Of a DNA stretch of 64,000 nt, positions 8,557-17,650 are shown one piece after another. The notes under the pieces are model-generated. The model saw only the letters and a list, made by a program, of their open reading frames with translations, had not been told where the DNA came from and searched no databases. Position numbers and translations under genes: made by a program. This DNA comes from Pedobacter boryungensis (GTDB lineage: Bacteria > Bacteroidota > Bacteroidia > Sphingobacteriales > Sphingobacteriaceae). The stretch is from assembly GCF_013204825.1 (NCBI RefSeq), contig NZ_JABMKV010000001.1:372001-436000 (forward strand), in the 5' to 3' direction. Each line of letters begins with the position of its first letter. The stretch's first letter is position 1.

Positions 8557-8566
8557 ATAATTGTAA

Positions 8567-9151
8567 ATGGCGCAGAGAGATACAGGAACAGAGCAATTAA
8601 TTAAGGATACCGCTAAGCGGATTTTTTTTTCAGTAGGGAAATTACATGCTACAACGCAAGATATTGCAGATGCAGCTGGTGTAAATAGAACACTAGTTAA
8701 TTACTACTTTAGATCACGTGATATTCTTTTTGAACAGGTTGCAGAAGAAGCCAGAGCAGAAATGTCAGAGCAATTGGAATCAGTTTTTTCTGCTAAAATC
8801 GAATTTAAAGAAAAAGTACAGCGATTGATTACAGTCTTTATGGATCAGGCTATTAAGTTCCCTTATAGAGAAATGTATGTGGTAACTGCATTTAAGCGTA
8901 CAGATAAAACTGTTCCAGATGAAAAGAAGAACCGAATTAAGAAATTTCTAGCTGAAATAAAAGAAGAAATGGAACTTGGCCGAATAAAAAAAATGGATCC
9001 TAGACAATTTTTAATGAATTTATTTTCTTTAATGGCTTATCCATTAATTACGACATGCATAAATAAATCACTTTATAATATAAATGATAAAGAATATCTG
9101 AAATTAATGCAGGAGCGTAAGCAATTAATTTTCGACATGATATATCAATAA
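8567..9151 (+). CDS. TetR/AcrR family transcriptional regulator
   Basis: This 194-residue regulator has an N-terminal TetR helix-turn-helix at about residues 8-55 (TTQDIADAAGVNRTLVNYYFRSRDILFEQV). The divergent C-terminal domain, which binds the inducer, is all helical. It is the first gene of a four-gene efflux operon and is preceded by a perfect dyad that is its likely operator. By analogy with AcrR it would repress the pump until a substrate binds; that is inference. A 33-bp gap separates it from the adaptor gene. Confidence 0.93.
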   Translation: MAQRDTGTEQLIKDTAKRIFFSVGKLHATTQDIADAAGVNRTLVNYYFRSRDILFEQVAEEARAEMSEQLESVFSAKIEFKEKVQRLITVFMDQAIKFPYREMYVVTAFKRTDKTVPDEKKNRIKKFLAEIKEEMELGRIKKMDPRQFLMNLFSLMAYPLITTCINKSLYNINDKEYLKLMQERKQLIFDMIYQ

Positions 9152-9184
9152 TTAAATAGAAACACAAAAGCAACACCATATAAA

Positions 9185-10354
9185 ATGAAAACAACAATTC
9201 GATTATCAATTATTCTATTTTTAGGGGCTATACTTGCTTCTTGCAGCGGCAAGGATGAAAAGGCAGCACAAGCAGCTGCAGCCGCAGGCGAACCTCAACC
9301 GTATCCTGTATTTGAAGTGAGTACTCAGAATACAACACTAGATTCTGATTATCCTGCAACAATACAAGGAATTCAGAATATAGATATTAGACCAAAAGTT
9401 GATGGTTTTATCGAAAGAATTTATGTGGATGAAGGTGCTTTTGTAAGAAAAGGTCAAATGTTATTTACAATTAATGCCCCACAATATGAGCAACAAGTAA
9501 GAACAGCCAGTGCTGCTATTAGTAGCGCAGAAGCCGATGTTAGTGCTGCTCAATTACAAGTAAATAAAACTAAACCACTTGTAGATAAAGACATCATCAG
9601 TAAGTATGAATTAGAATCTGCTCAATTAATATTACAAAGTAAAAGAGCTGCATTAGCACAAGCAAAAGCGGCTTTAGTAAATGCTAAAGTTAATTTAGGC
9701 TATACTAGAATTACAAGCCCAGTAGATGGAGTAGTTGGAAGTTTGCCTTTTAAAACTGGTAGTTTAGTAAGTGGTACAAGTACACAACCATTAACTACAA
9801 TTTCAAATACATCTAAAGTATATGCTTACTTCTCATTAAATGAAAAACAGTTATTAGACTTCTCAAATATTTATAAAGGGAAAAATTTAACGGAGCAAAT
9901 GAAAAATATTCCAGCTGTTAGTTTAATACTGGCTGATGGAACAGTATATGCTCAAAATGGAAAAATAGAATCTATAAATGGGCAGATTAATACAAGTACA
10001 GGTTCTGCCAGTTTAAGAGCTACTTTCCCTAATGCGAATTCTATATTAAAAAATGGTGCAAGTGCAATGGTTCGTATCCCTCAACACGTAAATGATATTA
10101 TATTAATCCCTCAAAAATCTACAACAGATTTACAAGGAAAGAAATTTGTATACCTATTGGGAGATTCGGCTAAAGTAACTAATACTCCTGTGGAAGTAAT
10201 GGAAATTACAAAAGGTAAGTTTTATGTTGTTACAAAAGGGTTAAAAGCTGGAGACAAAGTTGTTTTAGAAGGTTTTCAATCTTTAAAAGATGGAACAAAA
10301 ATCAAACCTCAAGAGTTAAATGCTGATTCAGTATATGCTGAAATTAAAAAATAA
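9185..10354 (+). CDS. RND efflux periplasmic adaptor lipoprotein (AcrA/MexA type)
   Basis: This 389-residue membrane fusion protein carries a lipoprotein signal with lipobox LASC (C20) and an Ala-rich linker. The biotinyl-lipoyl half motifs (RPKVDGFIERIYVDEGAFVRKGQMLFTI and ITSPVDGVVGSLPFKTGSLV) flank the alpha-helical hairpin at about residues 100-165. The beta-barrel and membrane-proximal domains follow. It joins the inner-membrane pump encoded 42 bp downstream to the outer-membrane channel. Length is typical of AcrA. Confidence 0.95.
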   Translation: MKTTIRLSIILFLGAILASCSGKDEKAAQAAAAAGEPQPYPVFEVSTQNTTLDSDYPATIQGIQNIDIRPKVDGFIERIYVDEGAFVRKGQMLFTINAPQYEQQVRTASAAISSAEADVSAAQLQVNKTKPLVDKDIISKYELESAQLILQSKRAALAQAKAALVNAKVNLGYTRITSPVDGVVGSLPFKTGSLVSGTSTQPLTTISNTSKVYAYFSLNEKQLLDFSNIYKGKNLTEQMKNIPAVSLILADGTVYAQNGKIESINGQINTSTGSASLRATFPNANSILKNGASAMVRIPQHVNDIILIPQKSTTDLQGKKFVYLLGDSAKVTNTPVEVMEITKGKFYVVTKGLKAGDKVVLEGFQSLKDGTKIKPQELNADSVYAEIKK

Positions 10355-10396
10355 CTAGTTAATCCTTAAAAAACACATTTGTAATAAATCAAACGT

Positions 10397-13300
10397 ATGT
10401 TTAAGAAATTTATAGATAGACCAGTTTTATCGACTGTGATATCAATTATCATTGTAATATTGGGGATACTGGGGCTAATTACCTTACCTGTATCTCAATA
10501 TCCCGAAATTGCACCGCCAACTGTACAAGTTTCTGCATCTTATCAAGGTGCAAATGCAGATGTGGTGATGAATAGTGTTGTTATACCGCTCGAAGAACAA
10601 ATAAATGGTGTAGAAGACATGACTTATATGACTTCTAGTTCTAGTAACGATGGTTCTGCATCAATAACAATTAATTTTAAGTTAGGTACAAATGCAGATT
10701 TAGCAGCCGTTAACGTACAAAATAGAGTTGCAAGAGCCAGTAGCTTATTACCTGCAGAGGTAACACGTGCGGGCGTAACTACCGCTAAACGACAAGCGAG
10801 TAATGTGTTAATTTTTGTTATCCATAGCGATAACCCAGAGTACGATCAAAAGTTTTTGCAAAACTATGCTAACATCAACATCATCCCACAAATTAAGAGG
10901 ATAACAGGTGTAGGTGATGCAAGTTCATTTGGTCAGATGGATTATAGTATGCGTATCTGGCTTAAGCCAGAAGTTATGGCAACTTATGGATTGGTTCCAA
11001 GTGATGTAAGTGCAGCATTAGCAGAACAAAACGTTGAAGCCGCTCCAGGTCAGTTTGGAGAGCAAGGTGATCAATCTTTTCAATACACCTTAAAATATAC
11101 AGGCCGACTTAAAAGTGAGCAAGATTTTAGCAATATCATTATCAAAGCGGATGCAAACGGACAAGTTCTTCGTTTAAAAGACGTTGCTCGTATAGAATTA
11201 GGTGCATTAAGTTATGCAAGTACTTCAAAATATAATGGAAATGCCTCAATTGGTATTGCTATTAACCAAACAGCGGGTTCTAACGCTAAAGAAGTAATTG
11301 AAAATTCAATTAAAACTTTAAATGAAGCCTCAAAATCATTTCCTAAGGGGATTCATTATACCTCTTTGGTAAATGTGAACGATTTCTTAGATGCATCAAT
11401 TGAAAAAGTATTACATACCTTAATTGAAGCTTTTATTTTGGTATTTATTGTAGTATTTATCTTCTTACAAGATTTTCGTTCTACTTTAATTCCAGCAATT
11501 TCAGTACCGGTTGCGATTATTGGTACATTTTTCTTCCTCAGTCTCTTTGGGTTTACGATCAATTTATTAACCTTGTTTGCTTTGGTGCTCGCTATTGGTA
11601 TTGTGGTAGATGATGCTATTGTAGTCGTCGAGGCCGTACATGCGAAGTTAGATCATGGTTATAAATCTGCAAAAAAGGCTACTGTAGATGCAATGGAAGA
11701 TATTACAGGCGCAATTATCTCCATCACGCTAGTTATGGCTGCGGTATTTATTCCGGTAAGTTTTATTAAAGGTTCATCTGGGGTATTTTACAAACAATTT
11801 GGTTTAACGTTAGCCATAGCGATTATTTTATCAGCTATTAATGCATTAACGTTAAGTCCTGCATTGTGTGCTTTGCTTTTAAAGCCTCATAAAGATGATC
11901 ATGATAAGCCGAAAAACTTTTTACAGCGTTTTTATATCGGCTTTAACACCTCATTCGATTTAATGACAAGCAGATATAAAAAATCAGTATCGTTCTTGTC
12001 TCGTAAAAAATGGATAGCTGGTGTAGGTATCTTAGCTTTTACAGGTATTTTAATCTGGACAATGAATACCACTCCAAAAGGATTTGTACCAAATGAAGAT
12101 TTAGGTGTAATCATGTCTGATATATCCTTGCCTGCAGGAACATCACAAGAAGAAACCAAAGTAATCATTACTAAAATTGATGATATAGTTAGGGGTGTTC
12201 CAGAGGTTCAAAGTGCATTAAGAATTGTAGGTAGAAGTTTAATTAGTGGTTCAGGTAGTTCTTATGGTATGGTTATCGCGAGGCTGAAACCTTGGGATGA
12301 GCGTAAGCGTGATGTAAAAGCAATTATTGGCGAACTATTTGCTAAAACAGCGGGCATTAAAGGTGCAAAAGTAATTTTCTTCGCTCCGCCAACTATACAA
12401 GGTTTTGGTACAAGTGGTGGTTTCGAATTCCAATTGCAAGATAAAACCGGTGGTGATATCAATAAATTTAATGAAGTTGGAAATGCATTTTTAGGCGCTT
12501 TAGCCAAACGACCAGAAATTCAATATGCATCAACCTCGTTTAATCCGAATTTCCCACAATATCAAATAGATGTTAATGTGGCTAAAATTAAACAAGCTGG
12601 ACTAACTGTTACTGATGTTTTAAGTGTATTACAAGGCTATTTTGGTGGAGTTTATGCTTCAAACTTTAATAAATTTGGAAAGCAGTTTAGGGTAATGTAT
12701 CAGGCAGATGCACAATACCGTGCTAATCCAGAAAGTTTAAATAGCATTTACGTCCGTAATTCCAAAGGAGTAATGGCACCTGTAAGCGAATTTATTAATC
12801 TTGAGAAAGTTTATGGTCCACAAGCAATTTCACGTTTTAACTTATATACTTCTATAGCAGTAACAGGAGCGCCAAAACCAGGATTTAGTTCTGGAGATGC
12901 ACTTAAAGCAGTACAAGAAGAAGCAGCACTACATTTGCCAGCTGGTTATGGTTATGAGTTCTCAGGTTTGTCTCGTGAAGAAATGGCAGGGGGTAATCAA
13001 ACCATTTTTATCTTCTTGCTTTGCGTTATTTTCGTTTATTTCTTGCTCGCAGCACAATACGAAAGCTATATTTTACCATTAGCTGTATTAATCTCTTTAC
13101 CAATTGGTTTAGCTGGTGTATTTATTTTCGATAAGATTTTTGGAGTTGATAATAACATTTATACGCAAATTACATTGATTATGTTGGTCGGTTTGCTAGC
13201 CAAAAATGCAATCTTAATTGTAGAATATGCGGTAGATAGAAGAAGAAAGGGAATGAGTATTGTTAACGCGGCAATTGAAGGTGCTACAGCCCGTTTACGT

Positions 13301-13570
13301 CCAATTTTAATGACCTCATTTGCATTTATATTAGGTTTATTACCGCTAATGCTTTCATCAGGAGTAGGAGCAGCCGGAAATAAATCAATTGGTACAGGTG
13401 CCGTAGGCGGAATGTTAATTGGTACTATCTTCGGAATTTTTGTAATTCCTGCATTATTTATCATTTTTCAAACCTTACAGGAAAAAGTAAGTAATAAATC
13501 TCCTTTTATAGAAGGCGTAGATGTAGAACCAAAATTAGAATTTCCGGAAGTTGATAACCGCGAACATTAA
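10397..13570 (+). CDS. RND multidrug efflux transporter (AcrB/MexB type)
   Basis: This 1057-residue protein is a hydrophobe/amphiphile efflux RND pump. It begins MFKKFIDRPVLSTVISIII like AcrB. It has twelve membrane helices in two halves, each with a large periplasmic porter loop. The proton-relay aspartates are present in GIVVDDAIVVVEAV (helix 4), and the matching lysine in LLAKNAILIVEYA (helix 10). The porter hairpin PSDVSAALAEQNVEAAPGQ is typical. With the adaptor and channel genes on either side it forms a complete tripartite pump. The substrate cannot be predicted. The end is 10 bp before the start of the channel gene. Confidence 0.97.
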   Translation: MFKKFIDRPVLSTVISIIIVILGILGLITLPVSQYPEIAPPTVQVSASYQGANADVVMNSVVIPLEEQINGVEDMTYMTSSSSNDGSASITINFKLGTNADLAAVNVQNRVARASSLLPAEVTRAGVTTAKRQASNVLIFVIHSDNPEYDQKFLQNYANINIIPQIKRITGVGDASSFGQMDYSMRIWLKPEVMATYGLVPSDVSAALAEQNVEAAPGQFGEQGDQSFQYTLKYTGRLKSEQDFSNIIIKADANGQVLRLKDVARIELGALSYASTSKYNGNASIGIAINQTAGSNAKEVIENSIKTLNEASKSFPKGIHYTSLVNVNDFLDASIEKVLHTLIEAFILVFIVVFIFLQDFRSTLIPAISVPVAIIGTFFFLSLFGFTINLLTLFALVLAIGIVVDDAIVVVEAVHAKLDHGYKSAKKATVDAMEDITGAIISITLVMAAVFIPVSFIKGSSGVFYKQFGLTLAIAIILSAINALTLSPALCALLLKPHKDDHDKPKNFLQRFYIGFNTSFDLMTSRYKKSVSFLSRKKWIAGVGILAFTGILIWTMNTTPKGFVPNEDLGVIMSDISLPAGTSQEETKVIITKIDDIVRGVPEVQSALRIVGRSLISGSGSSYGMVIARLKPWDERKRDVKAIIGELFAKTAGIKGAKVIFFAPPTIQGFGTSGGFEFQLQDKTGGDINKFNEVGNAFLGALAKRPEIQYASTSFNPNFPQYQIDVNVAKIKQAGLTVTDVLSVLQGYFGGVYASNFNKFGKQFRVMYQADAQYRANPESLNSIYVRNSKGVMAPVSEFINLEKVYGPQAISRFNLYTSIAVTGAPKPGFSSGDALKAVQEEAALHLPAGYGYEFSGLSREEMAGGNQTIFIFLLCVIFVYFLLAAQYESYILPLAVLISLPIGLAGVFIFDKIFGVDNNIYTQITLIMLVGLLAKNAILIVEYAVDRRRKGMSIVNAAIEGATARLRPILMTSFAFILGLLPLMLSSGVGAAGNKSIGTGAVGGMLIGTIFGIFVIPALFIIFQTLQEKVSNKSPFIEGVDVEPKLEFPEVDNREH

Positions 13571-13580
13571 TATTAAACAC

Positions 13581-14984
13581 ATGAATTTAAAATATAAACA
13601 TTCACTTCTTATCATCTGCTTTGCAGTATTAACTTTAAGCGCCTGTGTTACTCAAAAATACGAGCACCCGAAAGTTGTTACCCAGAATTTATACCGTGAT
13701 CAGAATACAACAGATACCGCAACAATTGCAAATTTACCTTGGCAAAATTTGTTTACCGACGCTAATTTGCAAACCTTAATTCAGCAAGGTTTAAATGAAA
13801 ATTTAGACTTAAAGCAGGCAATTGAGCGTATTAAAATTGCACAAGCAAGTTTACAGCAAAGTAAATCAGCTTTTTTGCCAAGTTTGCAAGGCGATGTTTC
13901 CGTAACGGATGCAAAACAATCCAAAGCAGCGTTAAACTTTCCAGCGGGAGTAAATATTAACCTCGAAACACAAACATATAGGGCGCAATTAAGTACAAGC
14001 TGGGAAGCTGATATATGGGGTAAATTGAGCAGTGCCAAACGTTCGGCTTATGCAAGTTTACTACAAACAGATGCGGCAAAAAGAGCTGTGCAAACGCAGT
14101 TAATCGCAAACATTGCAAATACATATTACAATTTATTAGCTCTAGATAAACAGTTGGCAATTACATTGCAAACCATAAAAAGCAGAACCAATAATGTAGC
14201 AACCATGAAAGCTTTAAAAGATGGTGCAAAGGTGAATGGTGCTGCAGTTGTACAAAGTGAGGCAAATTTATATGCTGCAGAAGTTACAATTCCAGATTTG
14301 AAAAGAAGCATAAGAGAAACTGAAAATGCTTTAAACATTTTGTTAGCCAGAGCACCGGGAAGTATTTTGCGTTCTGATTTAGACAGTCAATCTGCTTATA
14401 GCAATTTAGAAACTGGAGTTTCTGCTCAATTATTGCAAAATCGACCAGATGTACAAGCTGCTGAATTTAGTTTTAGAGCTGCATTTGAAAATACGAATGT
14501 CGCGAAGACTTATTTTTATCCGGCCTTAACATTAACAGCAAGTGGTGGTTTATCTAGTTTGCAGTTGAAAGACTTCTTTAATAATTCTATTTTCTATAAT
14601 TTAATTGGAGGATTAACACAACCAATTTTTGCGAAAGGTCAAAATAAAGCTCGTTTAACAACTGCACAAGCGCAACAACAACAAGCATTTTATACATTTC
14701 AGCAAACACTATTAACTAGTGGTCAAGAAGTTTCTAATGCTTTATATGCTTACCAAACTGCAACAGAAAAAGAAACAACCAGAGCTAAACAAATTGCTTC
14801 TTTAACCAAAGCTGTCGATTTTACCCAAGAGTTATTGCGTTACAGTTCAGCAACCAACTATACAGATGTTTTAACCTCAGAGCAAAGCTTATTAGCTGCT
14901 CAATTAAGTGGTGTAAGTGATAAATTACAAAAGCTACAAGCTGTAGTTAATTTATACCGTGCTTTAGGTGGTGGTTGGAAATAA
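13581..14984 (+). CDS. Outer membrane efflux channel lipoprotein (TolC/OprM/NodT type)
   Basis: This 467-residue protein has a lipoprotein signal with lipobox LSAC (C22). An in-frame TTG at 13551 lies inside the pump gene, but the ATG at 13581 gives the signal and was chosen. Two OEP repeats are visible, including the family motifs LWQNLFTDANLQTLIQQGL, LLQNRPDVQAAEFSFRAA and FYPALTLTASGG. It completes the efflux operon as the outer-membrane duct. A terminator follows. Confidence 0.95.
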   Translation: MNLKYKHSLLIICFAVLTLSACVTQKYEHPKVVTQNLYRDQNTTDTATIANLPWQNLFTDANLQTLIQQGLNENLDLKQAIERIKIAQASLQQSKSAFLPSLQGDVSVTDAKQSKAALNFPAGVNINLETQTYRAQLSTSWEADIWGKLSSAKRSAYASLLQTDAAKRAVQTQLIANIANTYYNLLALDKQLAITLQTIKSRTNNVATMKALKDGAKVNGAAVVQSEANLYAAEVTIPDLKRSIRETENALNILLARAPGSILRSDLDSQSAYSNLETGVSAQLLQNRPDVQAAEFSFRAAFENTNVAKTYFYPALTLTASGGLSSLQLKDFFNNSIFYNLIGGLTQPIFAKGQNKARLTTAQAQQQQAFYTFQQTLLTSGQEVSNALYAYQTATEKETTRAKQIASLTKAVDFTQELLRYSSATNYTDVLTSEQSLLAAQLSGVSDKLQKLQAVVNLYRALGGGWK

Positions 14985-15005
14985 GATTTTTCATTTTTAA
15001 TTTCT

Positions 15006-15036
15006 AAAAGGTTCGTAGCAATGCGGACCTTTTTTG
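15006..15036 (+). terminator. Terminator of the efflux operon
   Basis: AAAAGGTTCG pairs with CGGACCTTTT (one G-T pair) around an 8-nt loop, followed by T residues. It lies between the convergent efflux channel and LytTR regulator genes and may act on both strands. Confidence 0.82.
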
Positions 15037-15053
15037 TACAATTCAATTTACAA

Positions 15054-15776
15054 TTAATCTTCCATATCAAGCAGTTGCTTAATTACAGACTTGTAATTTT
15101 TACCTACAGGAATTTGTTGATTATTCTTTAAAAAAATGGTATTTCCCTCCACGTAATGGACAAATTTTTTATTCAGTATAAATGATTTATGAATGCGAAT
15201 AAAAATTCCAGAGGGTAATTGCTCTTCAAAACTGCTTAATGTTCTTGGTGTCAATAAAAAATTAGAATCAATCCAAACCTTCACATAATTACCTAAGCTT
15301 TCTAAATAATGAATATCTTTTGTGTTAACCAATACATGCTTTTTATCCGATTTAATGGAAATCTGTTCATTTTCACCAGTCGGTAAGGAATTAGCAGTTT
15401 TAATTACTTGATTTTTTAAATTATAGTTTTCTAATGCACGATTAGCTGCTTTCAAAAATCTATCAAATCGAAAAGGTTTTAATAAATAATCACACACAGC
15501 TAAATCAAAACTTTCTAAAGCATATTCTTCGTATGCTGAGGTTATAATAACTAAAGGTTTACGTTGTAGAGTCCTCAAAAAGTCTAAACCATTTAATTTA
15601 GGCATTCTAATATCTAGAAATATCAAATCAACTGCAGTGTTACTTAAAAATTCAAACGCTTCAGTTGCACGATAACATTGCCCCGAAATTTGCAAAAAAG
15701 GAATATCCTTACTGTATTCTAAAATTACCTCATGAGCTAAAGGTTCATCATCTATAATTAAACAGTGTAAACTCAT
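15054..15776 (-). CDS. LytTR family response regulator
   Basis: This 240-residue protein has a receiver domain with acidic pair D9/D10, phospho-acceptor D55 (LIFLDIRMP) and K100 (LLKPF). A LytTR DNA-binding domain follows at about residues 135-238, with ESLGNYVKVW and FIRIHKSFILN. LytTR proteins bind paired direct repeats about two helical turns apart. The start codon overlaps the stop of the sensor kinase gene by 4 bp (ATGA), so the two are translationally coupled. Its likely target is the divergent ABC transporter operon, where such repeats are seen at 17561-17593. Confidence 0.94.
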   Translation of the reverse strand: MSLHCLIIDDEPLAHEVILEYSKDIPFLQISGQCYRATEAFEFLSNTAVDLIFLDIRMPKLNGLDFLRTLQRKPLVIITSAYEEYALESFDLAVCDYLLKPFRFDRFLKAANRALENYNLKNQVIKTANSLPTGENEQISIKSDKKHVLVNTKDIHYLESLGNYVKVWIDSNFLLTPRTLSSFEEQLPSGIFIRIHKSFILNKKFVHYVEGNTIFLKNNQQIPVGKNYKSVIKQLLDMED

Positions 15777-17269
15777 GATAATTTGAGATAGAGGGTTGTT
15801 TTAAATATAATATTATTTGAAGTAATATCTAATGAATAAGCGTTGGGATAGAGTAATTCTAAGCGTTTTTTTAAATTATTAAGTCCAATACCAGGTTTTG
15901 TAGCTGTTTTATCTGGTTCGATAGAATTTTCACAACTAAAGATAAGTTCTTGATCGGTACAACTTAACGATAAATTTAAAAAAGTAGCTTCTTCTGCTGG
16001 TTCAATGCCATGTTTAAATGCGTTTTCTAATAAAATAATGAGTAGCAATGGTGCAATTTGTATATTTTGATTGCTGATATGCTGTTTGAAATTTAAACTT
16101 AGCGGTTTTTTTAAGCGAATTTGTTGCAGCGCTATATAATCTTCTAAGTAATTAATTTCTTGGCTAATTGTAACTTTTTCCTCCTGCCCTTTGTAAATAG
16201 TATAGCGCATTAATTCTGATAATCTCAAAATGCTTTCAGGAGTTTTTTCAGATTTCTGGAGACTTAATGCATACAAGTTATTTAAGGTGTTAAAAAAGAA
16301 ATGGGGGTTTAATTGCTGCTTCATTAAATCTAATTCGGTTTGCGATTTTTCCTTTTGTAAAGAAAGAATATGTGTGTTTTGAGCGCCCCATTGTATGGCT
16401 AGTACAATTGGTAAACTCAATGCAATTATTGCCATTGCACCAAAACCATTTTCTAATAAAAAAGGATTAAGCGAAAAAATATCCCTGCCAAATATCTGAT
16501 TTATTGGTAATAGAATTAAGAGCTGCCCAATTATTGGATATAGAATAGCGATGCAAGCTAAAGCACTTAAGATATATAAAATAAGTCCTTTTTGCTTTAA
16601 TATTTTAGAAACTAATAATCTGCTATTCACTATAAATAATAGATAGCCACACAGATACATAAATAGAAATTGGAGTGTAAAACTTAAGAAAGTCCAAAAA
16701 TGAGTAATCAGCTTGGCTGGCGTAAATACAAACCCAATTAGCAGTTGTTCTTTTGTATCGAATTTAGGATTGCCAATACTTGATACTGCCATAGCTGAAA
16801 TAACGATAGATAATAAAATGATACTCAATAAAACCGCATTTTCTAAACCTATTTTCTTAATCCATTTAATGTGTTGTACTTTTTTTAAATAATAAGAATT
16901 TGCTGATAAAACCAATTCAAGAGATACGTTTGCAAGAACAGCACCTATGAAAAGTGAAGGATCATAATTTGGAAATAATAAAATGCAGACATCTGTAATA
17001 ATGGGTAGGCAAACTAAAAAACAACTCGTCCAATAAGTTAAAAACTGACGGCGAGTAAAATTGCTTAGTAGTGTTGATTTATACCACGAAAAAATAAACC
17101 CTGGTATTTGAATGGGAAGAAGTACTAGTAAAACCATTAAAAATGGTTTCCAGCTTTCGGCATCTTTTTCTTGGACCTGGAAAATTCCTATCCATAGCCA
17201 TAAACCAACAAAAGCCAAAAACTCTGCACGCTTAAGTAGGAAATTAGATAAGCTAAAAGATTTATTCAT
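15773..17269 (-). CDS. LytS/YehU-type sensor histidine kinase
   Basis: This 498-residue kinase has about eight membrane helices in its first 300 residues. The His_kinase (LytS) domain carries QQLNPHFFFNTLNNLYAL with the phospho-acceptor His near residue 320, and LRYTIYKGQEEKVTISQEINYLEDYI. A C-terminal HATPase domain follows, with N box LLENAFKHGIE and glycine box GIGLNNLKKRLELLY. It is coupled to the LytTR regulator by a 4-bp overlap. The signal is unknown. The pair is divergent from an ABC transporter operon across a 381-bp gap. Confidence 0.93.
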   Translation of the reverse strand: MNKSFSLSNFLLKRAEFLAFVGLWLWIGIFQVQEKDAESWKPFLMVLLVLLPIQIPGFIFSWYKSTLLSNFTRRQFLTYWTSCFLVCLPIITDVCILLFPNYDPSLFIGAVLANVSLELVLSANSYYLKKVQHIKWIKKIGLENAVLLSIILLSIVISAMAVSSIGNPKFDTKEQLLIGFVFTPAKLITHFWTFLSFTLQFLFMYLCGYLLFIVNSRLLVSKILKQKGLILYILSALACIAILYPIIGQLLILLPINQIFGRDIFSLNPFLLENGFGAMAIIALSLPIVLAIQWGAQNTHILSLQKEKSQTELDLMKQQLNPHFFFNTLNNLYALSLQKSEKTPESILRLSELMRYTIYKGQEEKVTISQEINYLEDYIALQQIRLKKPLSLNFKQHISNQNIQIAPLLLIILLENAFKHGIEPAEEATFLNLSLSCTDQELIFSCENSIEPDKTATKPGIGLNNLKKRLELLYPNAYSLDITSNNIIFKTTLYLKLS

Positions 17270-17338
17270 GGTATTAAAGGAATGTGTTTTGGGTGTTTAT
17301 CGTTTATTTTCAAGTATATGCATCTTTTTATAAAATCT

Positions 17339-17422
17339 CGTCATTGCGAGGCACGAAGCAATCTTAAAGCAGGTTATATATCTTTCTGACGTTGTAGGAT
17401 TGCTTCGTGCCTCGCAATGACG
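17339..17422. repeat. Large palindromic intergenic repeat, copy 1 (intact)
   Basis: Two perfectly complementary 25-bp arms (17339-17363 and 17398-17422) enclose 34 bp. The arms begin CGTCATTGCGAGG. Related copies, more eroded, lie at 35593-35680 and 37533-37609. No T tract follows, so it is not a standard terminator. It looks like a dispersed REP/MITE-like element. Confidence 0.85.
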
Positions 17423-17560
17423 AAAAAAGACACAAAACTCATGTTAAAATAATAAAAGAACGATAAATATCTTAATGGAGAAAATTTAAGTGATGAATGG
17501 CGGTTTATTCATGACGAAAGAATTTTTTATAAGAATTGTACAATTACAGGTCATACTAAT

Positions 17561-17593
17561 ATCATTCATCATCATTATCGCATCGTTCATCAC
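17561..17593. promoter_or_regulatory. Candidate LytTR binding site (paired direct repeats)
   Basis: ATCATTCATCAT (17561-17572) and ATCGTTCATCAC (17582-17593) match at 10 of 12 bases, and their starts are exactly 21 bp apart, two helical turns. LytTR regulators are known to bind such paired repeats. The site lies about 30 bp upstream of a -7-like box TTAATTTG (17622-17629), a position suited to activation of the ABC operon. Confidence 0.6.
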
Positions 17594-17650
17594 ATAAATT
17601 TATGTCATGTAAGTATGCCTTTTAATTTGCACTCATCTTATTCACATAAC

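Noticed and set aside
11356..13464. Minus-strand frames of 68-101 codons and a plus-strand 61-codon frame within the RND pump gene
   Set aside because: The pump frame is complete and highly conserved; the others are shadows.
17339..17422. The palindromic repeat as an intrinsic terminator of the LytS kinase or as a CRISPR repeat
   Set aside because: It is upstream of the start codons of both flanking genes, lacks a T tract, has arms longer than usual terminators, and there are no spaced direct repeats.
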